This document shows, piece by piece, positions 38,985 through 51,690 of a stretch of 64,000 bases of DNA. The position numbers were made by a program, and so were the translations under genes. Below the pieces are notes generated by a model. It was not told where the DNA came from. It saw only the letters and a list, made by a program, of their open reading frames with translations, and searched no databases. How positions within the stretch are numbered: position 1 is the stretch's first letter; the number at the start of each line of letters is the position of its first letter. This DNA is from Planococcus citri. Lineage: Eukaryota; Arthropoda; Insecta; Hemiptera; Pseudococcidae. The stretch spans positions 59,426,460-59,490,459 of the forward strand of contig NC_088678.1 of assembly GCF_950023065.1 (NCBI RefSeq), read 5' to 3'.

Positions 38985-41588
38985 CATGAAAATTTCAAAA
39001 TGCCATGTACTGATTGGTCGATATTATTTATTGAGCTTTTTGAGTGTCTGATACAACATTATAATAAATATGAACACGTTTCATCAGAATTTCAAAATCC
39101 AAAGTTCTGACTGGTCGGAAATGATTATGGAACTGTTCGAGGCTCTTTTTACAACTTTCTGAACAGATTTCGTCAAAATTTTAAAATGTAGCGTTTTGAT
39201 TGGTCGAAAATGATTATTGAACTGTTCGAGACTATTTTTTTACAACTTTTTGAACATATTTGGCCGAAGTGTCAAAAAGCTGCGTTTTGATTGGCTGAAA
39301 AATTATTATTGAGCTGATTTAGATTCTTTTACAATTTATTTAATGCATTTCATCAAAGTTACAAAATTCCGCGTTCTGATTGGTCGAAATTGATTATTGA
39401 GCTTATTGAGTGTATGATACAACATTATAAACACATTTCTGTAGTATTTCAAAATTCAAAGTTCTGATCGGTCGAAAATGATTATTGAACTGTTCGAGGC
39501 TCTTTTTACAATTTTTTGAACATATTTTGCCAAAGTAACAAAAATCTGCGTTTTGATTGGTTGTAAAAATTATTAATGAGCTGATTTAGATTCTTTTACA
39601 GTTTTTTATTACACTTCGTCAAAGTTTCAAAATTCCTCTTCCTGATTGGTCGAAATTGATTATTGAACTTTTTGAGTGGATGATACAACATTATAAACAT
39701 ATTTCACCAGTATTTCAAAATCCAAAGTTCTGATTGGTCGAAATTGATTATTGGGCTTTTTCGGTCCTTGATACAACATAATGACCGCATTTCAACAGTA
39801 GGTATTTCAAAATCCCATGTTGATAGTCTAAAGTAATTATTGACCTGATTGAGGTTCTTTCAAAACTTTCTGAACAGATTTCGTCAATGTTTCAATAGCA
39901 GCGTTTTGATTGGTCGAAATTCGAAAATGATTATTGAAGTATTCGAGGCTCTTTTTTTACAACTTTTTGAACACATTTTGTCAAAATTTCAAAAATCGTG
40001 TGCGTTTTGATTGGTTGAAAAAATTATAATTAAGCTGATTTAAATTCCTTTACAATTTTTTAATGCATTTCATAAAATTTTCAAAATATCATGTTCCGAT
40101 TGGTCGAAAAAGGTTATTGACTTGATGAGGTTCCTGCAAAACGTTTTGAACAGATTTCATCAATGTTTCAAAATGCAACGTTTTGATTGGTCCAAATTGA
40201 TTATTGAACTATACGAGGCTCTTTTTACCACTTTTTGAACAAATTTTGTCTAAGTTTCAAATTGCTGTGTTTTGATTGGTCGAAATTGATTATCGATCTT
40301 TTTCAGTCCTTGATACAACATTATGAACGCATTTCATCAGTATTTCAAAATTCAATGTTCTGATTGGTCGAAAATAATTATTGAACTGTTCAAGACTCTT
40401 TTTACAACTTTTTGAACATATTTTGTCAAAGTTTCAACAGGCGCGTTTTGATTGGTTGAAATATAATTATAATTATGCTGATTTGAATTCTTTTACAATT
40501 TTGTAACGCATTTCATCAACGTTTCAAAGTTCCGCGTTCTGATTGGTCGAAATTGATTATTGAGCTTTTTCAGTTCTTGATACAACATTATGAACGCATT
40601 TCAACACTAGGTATTTCGAAATCCTATCTTTTGATTAGTCGAAAATAAGTATTGACCTGATTGAGGTTCTTTCAAAACTTTCTGAACAGATTTCGTCAAA
40701 AGTTTCGAAATGTAGCGTTTTGATTGGTCGAAAATGATATTGAACTGTTCGAGGCTCTATTTTTACAACTTTTTGAATACATTTTGTTAATGTTTCAAAA
40801 GGTGCGTTTTGATTGGTATAGAAAACATTATTATTAAGCTGATTTATAGATTCTTTTAGAATTTTTTAATGCATTTCATCAAAATTTAAAAATGCTATGT
40901 TCTGATTGGTCGATATTAATATATTGACCTGATTGAGGTTACAATTTTTTAAATACATTTCATCAAAGTTTTAATATTCCACGTTCTGATTGGTCGAAAT
41001 TGATTATTGAGCTTTTTGAGTGGATGATATGTACAACTACAACATTATTGATTATAAGCACGTTTCATCAGTATTTCCGAATCCAAAGTTCTGATTGGTC
41101 GAAAATTATTATTGAACTGTTCGAGGCTCTTTTTACCACTCTTTGAACACATTTTTTCAAAGATTCAAAAAGCTACGTTTTGATTGGTTGAAAATATTAC
41201 TACATATTATTAAGCAGATGATTTAGATTCTTTTACATTTTTTATTACACTTCATCAAAGTTTCAAAATCCTGTGTTCTGATTGGTCGAAATTGATTATT
41301 AAGCTTTTTGAGTGTCTGATACATTATAAACACATTTTATCAGTACCTATTTCAAAATCCAAAATTCTGATTGGTCAAAAAGGATCATTGAACTGTTCGA
41401 CGCTCTCTTTACAACTTTTGAACATATTTTGCCAAATTTTCACACAGCTGCGTTTTGATTGGTTGAAAAATTATTATAAAGCTGATTTAGATTTTTTTAC
41501 AATTTCTTAACGCATTTTATCAAAGTTTAAAATTCCACGTTCTGATTGCTCGAAATTGATTATTGATCTTTTTAGTCCTTGATACATA

Positions 41589-42626
41589 CGAGGGGCATCT
41601 CAAAAGTAAGTTTCGTCATTTTTTTTCTCCGGAACTACTGGACCAAACTGGATGAAATTTTGGGGATATCTAAGTTTTGAGTTGCTGGTTACACTGTAAT
41701 TTTTTCAAGTCTGTATGTTGGAGTTAAAGCTCTTTAATACAAGTATGGAAATAGATTATACTCTTAAGAAAGTCATAGCATTTTACGTATGTGTTACGTA
41801 CTGCGCATGGCAGGTTGGTGTCGTCACGCGGTGGTGGTGGGTGGAGCAACCAATGGGGTGCAACGTTGTACGTGAACAGCTGATTTGATGCTTGCTCGCG
41901 CACTGCGCAGTACGTAAAACTTACGTAAAATCCTATGACTTTCTTAAGAGTATAATCTATTTCCATACTTGTATTAAAGAGCTTTAGTTGGAGTGATCGC
42001 GTGCAATTGGTTCTCAAACATGGAGGTACTCTTTTAAACCCATGTTGGCTCAAAGTACCCTTACGAGATACGTTATCCAACGTCTACCGGCAAAAATTTG
42101 GTTCAAATTCACGTGGAAATGTGTCTAGTCTATAGACCTAACGTCATGAATGTCCAAATGGTGCGTTGATGAAAGAAATATTCCTCAAGCGTATCGCGTA
42201 TGCCTTGAGTGTTGTCAAATGACATGAGATTGTCGTTGAGGCGGCCTTTTCACGACAAATGACGAATTTTCTGAAGCGTAGGTTCATTGTGACAATTCTA
42301 CCAAAGATTTCCTCCATAAACGCGTCATTTGGCCATTCATAATGTTAGGTCTACACATTAGACGCATTTCCTCGTGAATTCGAACCAAATTTTTGTCGGT
42401 AGACCTTGGATAACGTATCTCGTAAGGGTACTTTGAGCCAACATGGGTTTAAAAGCGTACCTCATGTTTGAGAACCAATTGCACGCGATCACTCCAACAT
42501 ACAGACTTGAAAAAATTACAGTGTAACCAGCAACTCAAAACTTAGATATCCCCAAAATTTCATCCAGTTTGGTCCAGTAGTTCCGGAGAAAAAAAATGAC
42601 GAAACTTACTTTTGAGATGCCCCTCG
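41589..42626. mobile_element. Foldback element with mariner-like ends, inserted in the satellite
   Basis: Ends are CGAGGGGCATCTCAAAAGTA and its exact complement, each bordered by TA (41587-41588 and 42627-42628), as in Tc1/mariner elements. The inverted arms are long, about 300 bp each once the nested element is removed: for example GTGATCGCGTGCAATTGG at about 41993 against its complement at about 42477. The short centre (about 42170-42330) has no evident transposase. It is a non-autonomous element. Confidence 0.85.
41725..41986. mobile_element. Nested inverted-repeat MITE with perfect 8-bp target duplication
   Basis: A 262-bp element inside the left arm of the foldback element. Ends are TAAAGCTCTTTAATACAAGT and its complement; the inverted arms run about 65 bp through GATTATACTCTTAAGAAAGT. 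GTTGGAGT flanks it on both sides (41717-41724, 41987-41994). The opposite arm of the host element shows the empty site (one GTTGGAGT). An 8-bp duplication fits hAT or P superfamilies. The open frame across it (41724-42080) is incidental. Confidence 0.88.
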
Positions 42627-43545
42627 TACAACATTATGAACGCATTTTCATCAGTATTTCAAAATCCTATACTTATTCTGATAGGTCTAAAATGATAATT
42701 GTCCTGATTAAGGTTATTCTTTCAAAACTTTCTGAACGGATTTCGTCAAAGTTTGAAAATGTAGCGTTTTGATTGGTTGAGAAAATTATCATTAAGCTTA
42801 TTTAAATTCTTTTACAATTTTTTAATGCATTTCATCAAAGTTTCAAAATTCCGCGTTCTGATTTGTCGAAATTGATTATTGAGCTTTTTGAGTGGATGAT
42901 ACAACGTTAGGTATACTTATACACATTTCCATCAGTATTTCAAAATCTAAAGTTCTGATTGGTCAAAAATGATTATGGAACCGTTCGAGGCTCTTTTTAC
43001 CACTTTTTGAACACATTTTTTCAAAGTTTCGAAAATCTGCGCTTTGATTGGTTGAAAAAATTATTATTGAGCTGATTTAGATTCTTTTACAATTTTTAAT
43101 GCATTTCAACGAAGTTTCAAAATTCTGCGTTCTGATTGGTCGAAAAAGATTATCGACTTGATGAAGTTCCTGCAAAACGTTTTGAACAGATTTCATCAAA
43201 GTTTCAAAATGCAACGTTATGATTGGTCCAAAATGATTATTGAACTGTTCGATGCTCTTTCTACAGCTATTTGAACACATTTTGTCAAAGTTTCAAAATT
43301 CCGCGTTCTGAGTGTTCGAAATTGATTATTGAGCTTTTTGAGTGGATGATGATACAACAGTCAGTAACGAACGACGCATCCCATGAAAATTTCATAATGC
43401 CATGTTTTGATTGGACGAAAAAAATTATAGACCTGATTGAGGTTCTTTCAAAACTTTTTGAACAGATTTCGTCAAATTTTCAAAATGTAGCGTTTTGATT
43501 GGTCGAAAATGATTAAGTATTGAACTGTTCGAGGCTCTTTTTCTA

Positions 43546-45200
43546 TTCACGTTTTGCAATTTCATCTTTTAAAATTAAATCACTTTTTCGATTTCAATTT
43601 CAAATTACCACAAATCACATTGAAAAAAACTATACAAATGACAAGAAAAATAAAATAAGCACCTTTTAATTTTTTTTTCATTCCTAACCAGTTTTTTTCT
43701 AAAAATTTTTCGTTATTTTCGTTTTTTGATAGGTACCTATCTTTTGAATTCTGAAATACTTTTTTTATTCGCAAGAAAATTAGGTACCTACCTAACTTAT
43801 TTATAGTTTTTCATAATTTAGCTCATCGATTTTGATCTTGACCTAATCTATTGATGAGGAAGAATAAAACAATGATGAATCCTCTCCACATTGAAGGTAC
43901 TCATAAGTGAGTTGGGAACCTACTATACTTACCTAACAAGATGAAAATCCTCTAGCTAGATCTTCACCAAATTTTTCATATAGTTACTCGATAATTTTCA
44001 ATCCAATTTTACTTCTACGCCATATGCTTGACCATCATCCAAATATGTAATTTAAAACCCATATGTTACACCAAAACACGAGTGTTAATAGTTAATACGC
44101 GAAACGCCAAACACTCTGGGAGATGCGATGGTAATAAACGGCACGCGAGAATCTGCAGGCGCAGGTAATTTATCATCGACAAAGGTTCGCGCGGACCAGA
44201 GACAATCGAAAACATCAAAAAAGGCGCCTCTAACGGATCAGGTAGCCCCGGTTTGGTAAAATTTCCAACATGTTGCACCAAAAATTGCCTCAGTGTTGGT
44301 AAAGCGAGGGGTAACGGCTTTTCGAGCGAATCGAACACCGGTAGCGCAGAAATGGTGTGTCGGTCTTTGGGTTCCTTGGTTCATATTCGTAATACGGGGT
44401 ACATGTTATAAAATATTACATCCTTTAGGGAAAGGATGACGCGTAGCCTCGTAGGCGGGATTTGGATAGGATACGCTTAAGATGAAAATTATGTTAGTGC
44501 AGTAAATCAAAGGATGCGGCCTAACCTTTTGTGCACGGTCAGTACCAGTGAGTACGTGCTTTATACGACTGTTAAGAGTTGAAGAAAAAAATACTGTTCA
44601 GTTACGTTTCGAATTTCTCCTTTCGTAGCAGGTGGTCTGTGCAAATGAAACGATTCCTCGAAAAACCTCCAAAAACTCTCGCTAAAGGTTGCTAACCTCG
44701 GTTCGACGTTGAAAATTAAACAATAAGCAAAATACGTGGTTTATCGCACAAAGGCATCTCGCATTTGAATATGCAAACTTTTGTGTGCGAATCAGTTGAC
44801 TTTGAAAAGAAGACAAAAAACGCTCGTTTATATGCAACAATGCACTCTCTATCAAAAGAAAACCGAGTTCCCAGAACTCGCCGAAAAAACAACTAGGTAC
44901 CTATCGATTATAATTGATGCGAAATTTCGTTTCGCATCGTCGTAGAGATTGTGAAAGTACTTCATCTATTTATGCAGATGTGTGCTGTCGATGATATTTA
45001 CCTACTTTTTATCTATGTACTTACGTCCGAAAAAAACATACATTCGACCTTTTGGATTGATAAAAAAGGATTTCGTTATCTTGACAAATTGTAGGTAACT
45101 CAAAGCTCAAGTCAAGATAGTAGAGAAAAGTCCTGAGTTGAATTATCGTTCTTTGCTTCCGGTAAAGAGATGACTTCAGACTTCACCCAATAAGTACCTA
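43546..45200. other. Intergenic region after satellite
   Basis: No gene recognised. The stretch 44050-44900 is less AT-rich and contains AAAGGATG, TAACCTTTTG and AAAGGTTG words similar to the islands near Kruppel. The minus-strand open frame at 44066-44338 has no family resemblance. Confidence 0.4.
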
Positions 45201-46631
45201 CCCGGTAAACACACCGAACGCGAATCGCCGGCGGAAATCGCGGTCGCGAAAATCGCGTTCGATTCGCCGGCGAATAGAAGGCAGAAATCGCAGTGAAATA
45301 AATGAAAAATCTCGTTGCAAAAATCGTAGGCGTATCGCGGGCGAATAGACGGCGGAAATCGCAGTGAAAAAAATGAAAAAACTCGTTGCGAAAATCGTAG
45401 GCGTATCGCCGGCGGATTCAGCAGTGATATTTTCAACGCGATACTCGCGTTCTATCCGCCGGCGAATCGAACGCGACAATCGCGCTGAAAAAATTTGAAA
45501 AAAACACTGCTGAATCCGCCGGCGATACGCCTACGAATTTCGCAACGATCTTTTTAATTTTTTTCAGCGCGATTTCCGCGGTCTATTCGTCGGCGAATAG
45601 AAGGCGACTTTAGTAGAGTTCTTTTACAATATTTTTCATGCGATTTTCGCATTTGTTTCGCGTTCAATCGAGTGAGCATTCAGATGTTCTTACGCAAGCA
45701 TGCAATAACGAGCAGAATGTTGTGTTTTTTTTAATCTTTTCGTTCGTGTTTATTTCAAATTGGTTTTCTGGTGTTGAATTTTGATTAATTTTTTTGGAGT
45801 GATAACGAACAATTTTTTTTCGTGGTGTGTACATAGAATAAATTTTTCGGCGATGAGTCAGATTGGAATTTTTTTATGATTATTTCTAATGAATTTTTTT
45901 TTAGCAATTTTTGACACTTTTTTGTGATTTTTAAAATAAATTTTTCACTGTATTGATTCAAATTTAATTTTTTTATTCAGCTTGGAATTTTTCATGGTGA
46001 TTTTGAACTGTTTTTGATGATTTCAAATGGATTTTGTATGGTGACTTAGAATAATTATTCTAAATCTCCATAATTCAATTTTTGTGTTTTTGGTTATTTT
46101 AATAAATTACAATTGACGTTGTTGCATTCTTGTGTGAAGTGATTTACCCAAGTATAGGTACTTCATCGTTTTTTCTTTTGTTATTTCCTAGTTTGTCTTC
46201 CTACATCAGAATCAGAAAGCATTCTTCACTTAATTTACTCGTTATTTATTTTGTTTTCTTGATTTTTAATTATGTAAACAAGTAAATTACTCGTAAAATT
46301 AATTGAAGAATACGTTCTGATTCTAATGTGGGAGAAGAAACTAGGAAAAAACCAAAGCAAAACATCATTGCGATTATCGCCTTCGAATCGCCTTCGAATC
46401 GCGTTCTGATATCGCTGCGATTTCCGCCGACGAATCGCCTTCGAATCGCGTTCTATTTCAACAGCGATATCGCTGCGATTCCCGCCGGCGTATCGCCTTC
46501 GGATTCCGCTGCGGAAAAAGCGGACATTTTCGCCGGCGATTCGAACGCGATTCCCGCCGGCGATACGCCGGCTGCCAATACGATGATCGCCTTCTATTCG
46601 CTGGCGTATCGCGTACTATGTGTTTACCGGG
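45201..46631. mobile_element. Non-autonomous DNA element with GC-rich subterminal repeat arrays
   Basis: Terminal inverted repeats CCCGGTAAACACA (45201) and TGTGTTTACCGGG (ending 46631). Inside each end, at about 45215-45610 and 46375-46610, lie arrays of short GC-rich repeats: TCGCCGGCGA, TTCGCGTTC, GATACGCC and GCGAATAGA in both orientations. The middle (45650-46330) is AT-rich and non-coding. Flanks TACCTA and TACTTA may be an imperfect target duplication, or the duplication may be just TA. Open frames through the arrays are artefacts of stop-poor repeats. Confidence 0.75.
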
Positions 46632-47765
46632 TACTTACTACTTACGTAGTCGGAATAAATTCGAAATTATGAAGGAGATGTAAGAGTAAGTAAAATCTTA
46701 CCTACTCGGAAACGAGTTACGACATCGAATAATAATGTGCGAAAAATTATCCTAGCTACTAACCGCGAAATTATTCAAAATAATCTCCACTTATGACTAT
46801 CCGGTGTCTTCTGCATCGAATCAAATTCAGTACTGTGTTGCTTTTATATACTCTCATAGGTATATTCGATTTGTAAATGTAAACACAACTCAAGATTGAA
46901 AGTTGAGTACAAACATGGAAGTCGAGGTAGATTTTCTATTAACAATATGGCTACATTTCAGCATCGAACCCTTCTATACCCATTACATTTTACAATGCAA
47001 TAAAGGAACCATTTTAGGGTGGTTCAAAGGGGTAACAAGTCTAATTACAAGAATGCTTTTAGAAGCTATTGTCATGAATTCCTCTCTGTATGAGTGTGAA
47101 CACTTGTCCCTCGGGTTTGGTAGGACGTTCACCTTTTCCAGGAATGAAACTGTTTTCGCCTAGTAAAATGGAGTCGGTTTGGTTGACGTTAACGATTCTG
47201 GTCAACTGTCGTCGCCAAGAAAGCAGACAATTGTTGGAAATACATACGAGAAACGACTTAAAATAAGTAATGATCTTTCTTTTTTGAATTGCCTTCAGAC
47301 GCCGAAAGAACTTCAAAGAACTACTCCCTTGGATTTTGGAATGTTTTTGTTATCCTGCAGCGTTTTGTTTCATCGTGTAAAAAATGTATTCGAACAGTTC
47401 TTGAAAATTCAAATGAAAGAAAACGTAAAATAAAAAGTTACTTACATGACCATTGACCAACGATGATAGGACGATGAATAAGTAGCTTATCGATTAAATT
47501 GAAGGAGTAAGATTTGGTTGGAATTCCGGTTATAACTTCGCGAACTGTTGACGTATGCTCGACACTTCGGTAGGTCTACGATCGCGCAAAATAACGTCAA
47601 ACCTGAAAACTGCAAAGAAAGCAATGCATGCCGTAGAATAAGAAGCAAATTTTATTTTACTCTGCAGTTATCATGGCCGTAATTAATCTAGGCAACATAC
47701 CATGAAGCTCATTTTGTTATGCAATATGGAGTATAAATATTTTCTGCTGCCTATGAGAATGAACT
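46632..47765. other. Region with unexplained open frames, possible undetected exons
   Basis: Less AT-rich DNA without a recognisable family. On the minus strand a frame at about 47580-47440 (ITGIPTKSYSFNLIDKLL, IVGQWS) runs to a good donor (GTAAGT at 47443-47438), and another at 47200-47059 contains TDSILLGENSFIPGKGERP. On the plus strand 46914-47163 is also open. I cannot join these into a gene. Confidence 0.25.
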
Positions 47766-48737
47766 AGGGTAAAGTCGCCAGTAGTTGAACAGATTTTTGA
47801 TACTTTTTGATAAAAAACAATCTATAGCTCAAGTTGATATTTTTTTGAAAACTTTGGTAAGTACATCTAAAAGAACACAGTTTTCCTTACATTTTGATTT
47901 GTGTTTCACATTCGTAAGTGGATTTTTGAGATTTTTATGATCATTTCAAAAAGTGTCCAAAAAACCCCAGTAATTGACACGACATTCCAATAATTGACAC
48001 CCCAGTAGTTGACAAAGTATTTTACAATTTTCATCCAAAAATTTTCAACATTTTGAGGTTGTTATTATACCATTTGAAAGCTAATGCGATACACTTTCTT
48101 TCTAACTGCTTTTGATTGAATCAGAATCACATTTTCAAGAATGTGAAAAATTCCAATAATTTACGCCATATAAATAGATGTAATTTCTAATTCACTTTAC
48201 AGCACTTATAGCTTCTTGAATATTCATCTCGTACTTTAATCAGACTATTTTGAATAAATCGGTAAAATACTGGTGAAAAAACATTAGAAAATACATCTTT
48301 TTATATGGTGTCAATTATTGGAATTTTTCATTTTTTAGCGCCTGTAATTGACACCCGGCTTATAGAGCATGAAAATGTGATTATGAATCAATTAAAAGTA
48401 GTTAGAAAGAAAGTGTATCTCATTAGCTTTCAAATGGTATAATAACCATCTCAAAATGTTCAAAATTGTTGGATATAGAAAAATAATTGTAAAACACTTA
48501 CCATTAAAATTCAGCAAAAAAAATTCGCAAAATTTTCGTGGTGAAAATAAAAGTTGATAAAACGCAAAAAGTATGACTGATAATCATCACCTAACTCACG
48601 GCCAATAATAAGCGAGGTATGAATTAATTTTTAGTGCAATCAGTGTTTTCAATAATCACACAGGGACACCAAAATGGCGATTTTTGTGACGTAAGTGTCA
48701 ACTACTGGATCATGTCAACTACTGGTGACTTTACCTT
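47766..48737. mobile_element. Foldback DNA element, AGGGTAAAGTC ends
   Basis: Ends AGGGTAAAGTCGCCAGTAGTTGA and the near-complement TCAACTACTGGTGACTTTACCTT. Flanking ACT on both sides suggests a 3-bp target duplication. Long imperfect inverted arms lie inside: the stretch from about 47985 (AATTGACACCCCAGTAGTTGAC) to 48170 matches, inverted, about 48300-48500 (CATTTGAAAGC against GCTTTCAAATG). Words CAGTAGTTGA and AATTGACACC recur many times. No transposase. Confidence 0.75.
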
Positions 48738-51688
48738 ACTCGAATTCACTCCAATTTGAACGAGACCGAGTTACGTAGATTGTCAATGTATGTTCCAATA
48801 AAACCCTGTCATCAAAATTTTAGGAGCTCAAATTATTGTTCACTCTTGGATTCTAGGTGAGTTCTCAAATTTTTAAACAATTCGGTAGGAACGTGTAGGT
48901 ATTTTTTTTTTTTTTTTAACCAAACGAATTAATAAAAATCTGAAAAAATTACCCATGTTTCAACCTTTTGATGTTTTTAAAAATTTGTATTCTTCCAAGT
49001 CTTTGTAGCGTTTTCAATATCGAACTTTACCATTTGAAAAATAATGCACCTACGCCTACTCACAAGAGAGTTAGGTATAGGTATCCCAACTGGCAGAAAA
49101 GTTTTGAAACCGGACGCAACTAAATCAGAAGACTATGCAGAAATTACGCCACCAGCCATTCAGATGCTAAAATGCATTTTTCTATTTTAGGTGAATTCTT
49201 GAAAATCGAAAAACTAAAAAAAAAAACATACCTGACCCAGAAAGTTGAAATTTGGTAGAAACCCATACCTACCCCAGAAAAGATAAGGCCAATATCGTGA
49301 CCATTCATTGATTTAAAGTCGATGTACTATTTCTATAGGTACTAATCGCTTGTTTTTTCGATGAGACGATGATTGAGTAAATTTTGAGTATAATGTATAG
49401 GTACCGAGTAGGCTAATTATATCTAAAATCTCATCTTCGTGTTCTTTTTTTGTTTTGTTTTTTTTTTAAATTTGTAATTCGTAAGCTTAATTTGAAAAAA
49501 AAATAGTTATCTGTACACATAAGTGTAAGCATGTTGAATGTATTCCATTTGATATTAATCACGCGCACGCCTAATTGTAGGTGATAACTGATAACTAACT
49601 AATACCGCCTAACTTCATTTTTATCGTTTTTATCATCATTCTATTTTCAGGTTTCAACGGACTTACATTTTCATAAAACTTCGCCTCATGTTCAAACGTA
49701 TGCTAGTGCGTAAATAATAGGAAATTTATTGTGAGTGAATTACAGAAAGTACTTCAAGACTTTCTCCTTATAATCTCACTGCAGGTGAATACAGTCAGGA
49801 CAGGACTGATGTCGAATAGTTTAAAACTAATTTTTAATCCTACAAATACTTTTTGATTATTCTCAGTTGCTCGAGAAATGATTTCGGTTTTTTTGTGATC
49901 GTGTTTTAGTAATTTTATGATGTGTGTTGGTTTTTATTTTCATTTTTAAACCGGTTTAAATAACTTTTTAAAGTTTAATGAAATATGATAAGTAATGTTG
50001 AGTAATTTATGTGCTTGATAAAATTTTAAAATTGACAATGAAGTCCTTTTACGTGGGAATATGGCGCAAAGCGTCACAATTATTCAAGTCATCACCATCA
50101 AGTATGTATTTTGATTTTTAATTTACCTAATAATTCATTTGGCAGAAAAAAAGTAAAAATTTAGCATGATCAGAACATTTGGCGTTGAAGTAATTAATGT
50201 TGAAAATTAAAACTTGTGAAAAAATTCAAAAGTCGAATTTGTTCTGCCAAGGCGTGTTTCATTCTTTGTAAAGAATTTGCTATTTTGTATTTTTTGTGTA
50301 GAGTAAAAAAAATCCACAAAAGATTGTCAGTTAAAGTGGATCAGAGAGGGGTAGATTGATATAAGTATGGTAGTAGGCAGTAGGTAACTAATTACTCGTA
50401 GTAATTATTGTATTTTTAAGGCTTGGAAAATTATTTAGGCAAATTACACATTAACTCAAGGTGCCAAGGAGTTACTTAATTCTGTAATTTTTCAAATTCT
50501 TACTTTCTTGCTTCAAAATGCCGGTGATGTGATGTGATGTGAACTGGTGAACTTCCCATTCCCATTCCCATTCCCCATGCATTCCCCTGACCCCTGCCTT
50601 CGTAGATTGTGATCTACTTGTACTCCTATTGGCTACTTCCATCTTTTCAACGTGTTTTGGTTTCTTATCTTCTCTTATCAAAGCAAACATTTAAAAAAAG
50701 TGAAAATGACCAGTTTCATTTCTTTTTTCAGAACAATAATGAAAAATTGAAAATAAACGTGAATAAATCGCGTGTGAAATTGATAACTTTCGTTACTTGG
50801 TAAATTCAGCTTTTTTCCAAATCCCCTAACAATATTGAAAATGTTGATTATAATGAATAAAATGGAAATGAAGAGTTCCCAAGTTTACGGTGAGATTGGT
50901 GAATTATGTACGTACCTAGTCATTAAAAAAAACGCTCGTTGAATATTCTATTTCAATCCGGTCCCACAGTCCAAGACAAAAACTGCTAGCAGAATTTTTA
51001 TATCGTGTCGTATCGCTAGGTCACGCAGGTATTTATGCTCCTGAAATATCTCAACAATTTCAAGTTCTGTATGCTTAGATTGCAAGATTGAACATGGATT
51101 TTTACGATAAAATAATCGATAATATCTACTCGTTATCAAGTTATGTTTGCAATATGCTACCTTTTGTTTCGTCCAATTCCCTACCGTAAATTGATTCGTC
51201 GTTGATTGGATAGGTTGGTCTCGGCGATGGCTGTGAATAACTCTTTACTTTGAAATGCTATTCTCGCTTCCAGCTGAGTTGAATATATGTCGTTTTTAGT
51301 CGCTGAAGTAAAATTTAAATTTCTTGAGTAATTTTCGCTCTATGTCGAGCACCCATTTTTGTGCAACGACAGAAAACCTGCTGATGAATTGATCCAGGTA
51401 TTATTCCTAGAATTGGATGGTTCCTTCCTGTTTTATTGTTATCGTTCGCCGTCGCATACGCATCTCCTGTTATGAAATGTAAAGTGATGAAACTGGTTTA
51501 GTCTTATTTAATTCTTTGAACAAAGCAGTTGAAAAATCTTCGAAGATTGTTATTCATAAACAAGAATATAACTCTTTACTGCCGTGTCTACTTCGTATCC
51601 TCATTTGATAAGAAATACTATGAGTATGAATCCAAGGATCCGTTAATCATTAATCATTACAAACACAAATTCTATCTTTTTGCTTCAG
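48738..51688. other. Region upstream of first helicase gene
   Basis: AT-rich with poly-T runs (48901-48919, 49460-49469) and TACCTA words. It should include the promoter and 5' untranslated part of the helicase gene. A candidate coding exon at 50038-50101 is listed separately; nothing else convincing. Confidence 0.4.
50038..50101 (+). CDS. Candidate upstream coding exon of first helicase gene
   Basis: ATG at 50038 opens MKSFYVGIWRKASQLFKSSP, ending in phase 1 before a GTATGT donor. The large helicase exon has an acceptor TTTTTGCTTCAG ending at 51688, and its first bases GT complete the codon AGT, leading straight into MDDDREPEID. Phase fits exactly. If used, the protein begins 22 residues earlier. 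Alternatively translation starts at the ATG at 51691. Confidence 0.45.
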
Positions 51689-51690
51689 GT

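Larger units (their letters stand above)
38985..43545. repeat. Satellite array of about 90-bp units with an ATTGG core
   Basis: Units recur every 88-97 bp (cores at 39011, 39108, 39197, 39288, 39377, 39465 and onward). Each carries CTGATTGGTCGAAA or TTTGATTGGTTGAAA followed by ATTATTGA. Several unit types alternate, ending in CTGTTCGAGGCTCTTTTTAC, GCTGATTTAGATTCTTTTAC or TTTTTGAGTGGATGATACAA, so a higher-order repeat of three to four units is present. The array is interrupted at 41589-42626 by a transposon. There are about 39 units outside the insertion. Spacing and size exclude CRISPR. Confidence 0.9.

Noticed and set aside
41724..42080. 118-residue minus-strand open frame
   Set aside because: It runs across the nested MITE and the foldback arm; no transposase or other protein resemblance.
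38985..43545. Regularly spaced repeats considered as a CRISPR array
   Set aside because: Units are about 90 bp, diverged throughout, without unique spacers, in a eukaryotic genome; a satellite explains them.
45176..46672. Open frames through the GC-rich repeats of the 45.2-46.6 kb element
   Set aside because: The repeats are stop-poor in several frames on both strands, and the translations are just repeat periodicity (IRLRF, FAGDS).
51529..51690. 54-codon upstream extension of the first helicase exon
   Set aside because: The extension starts at TTG and precedes a clear acceptor (TTTTTGCTTCAG), so it is most likely intron.
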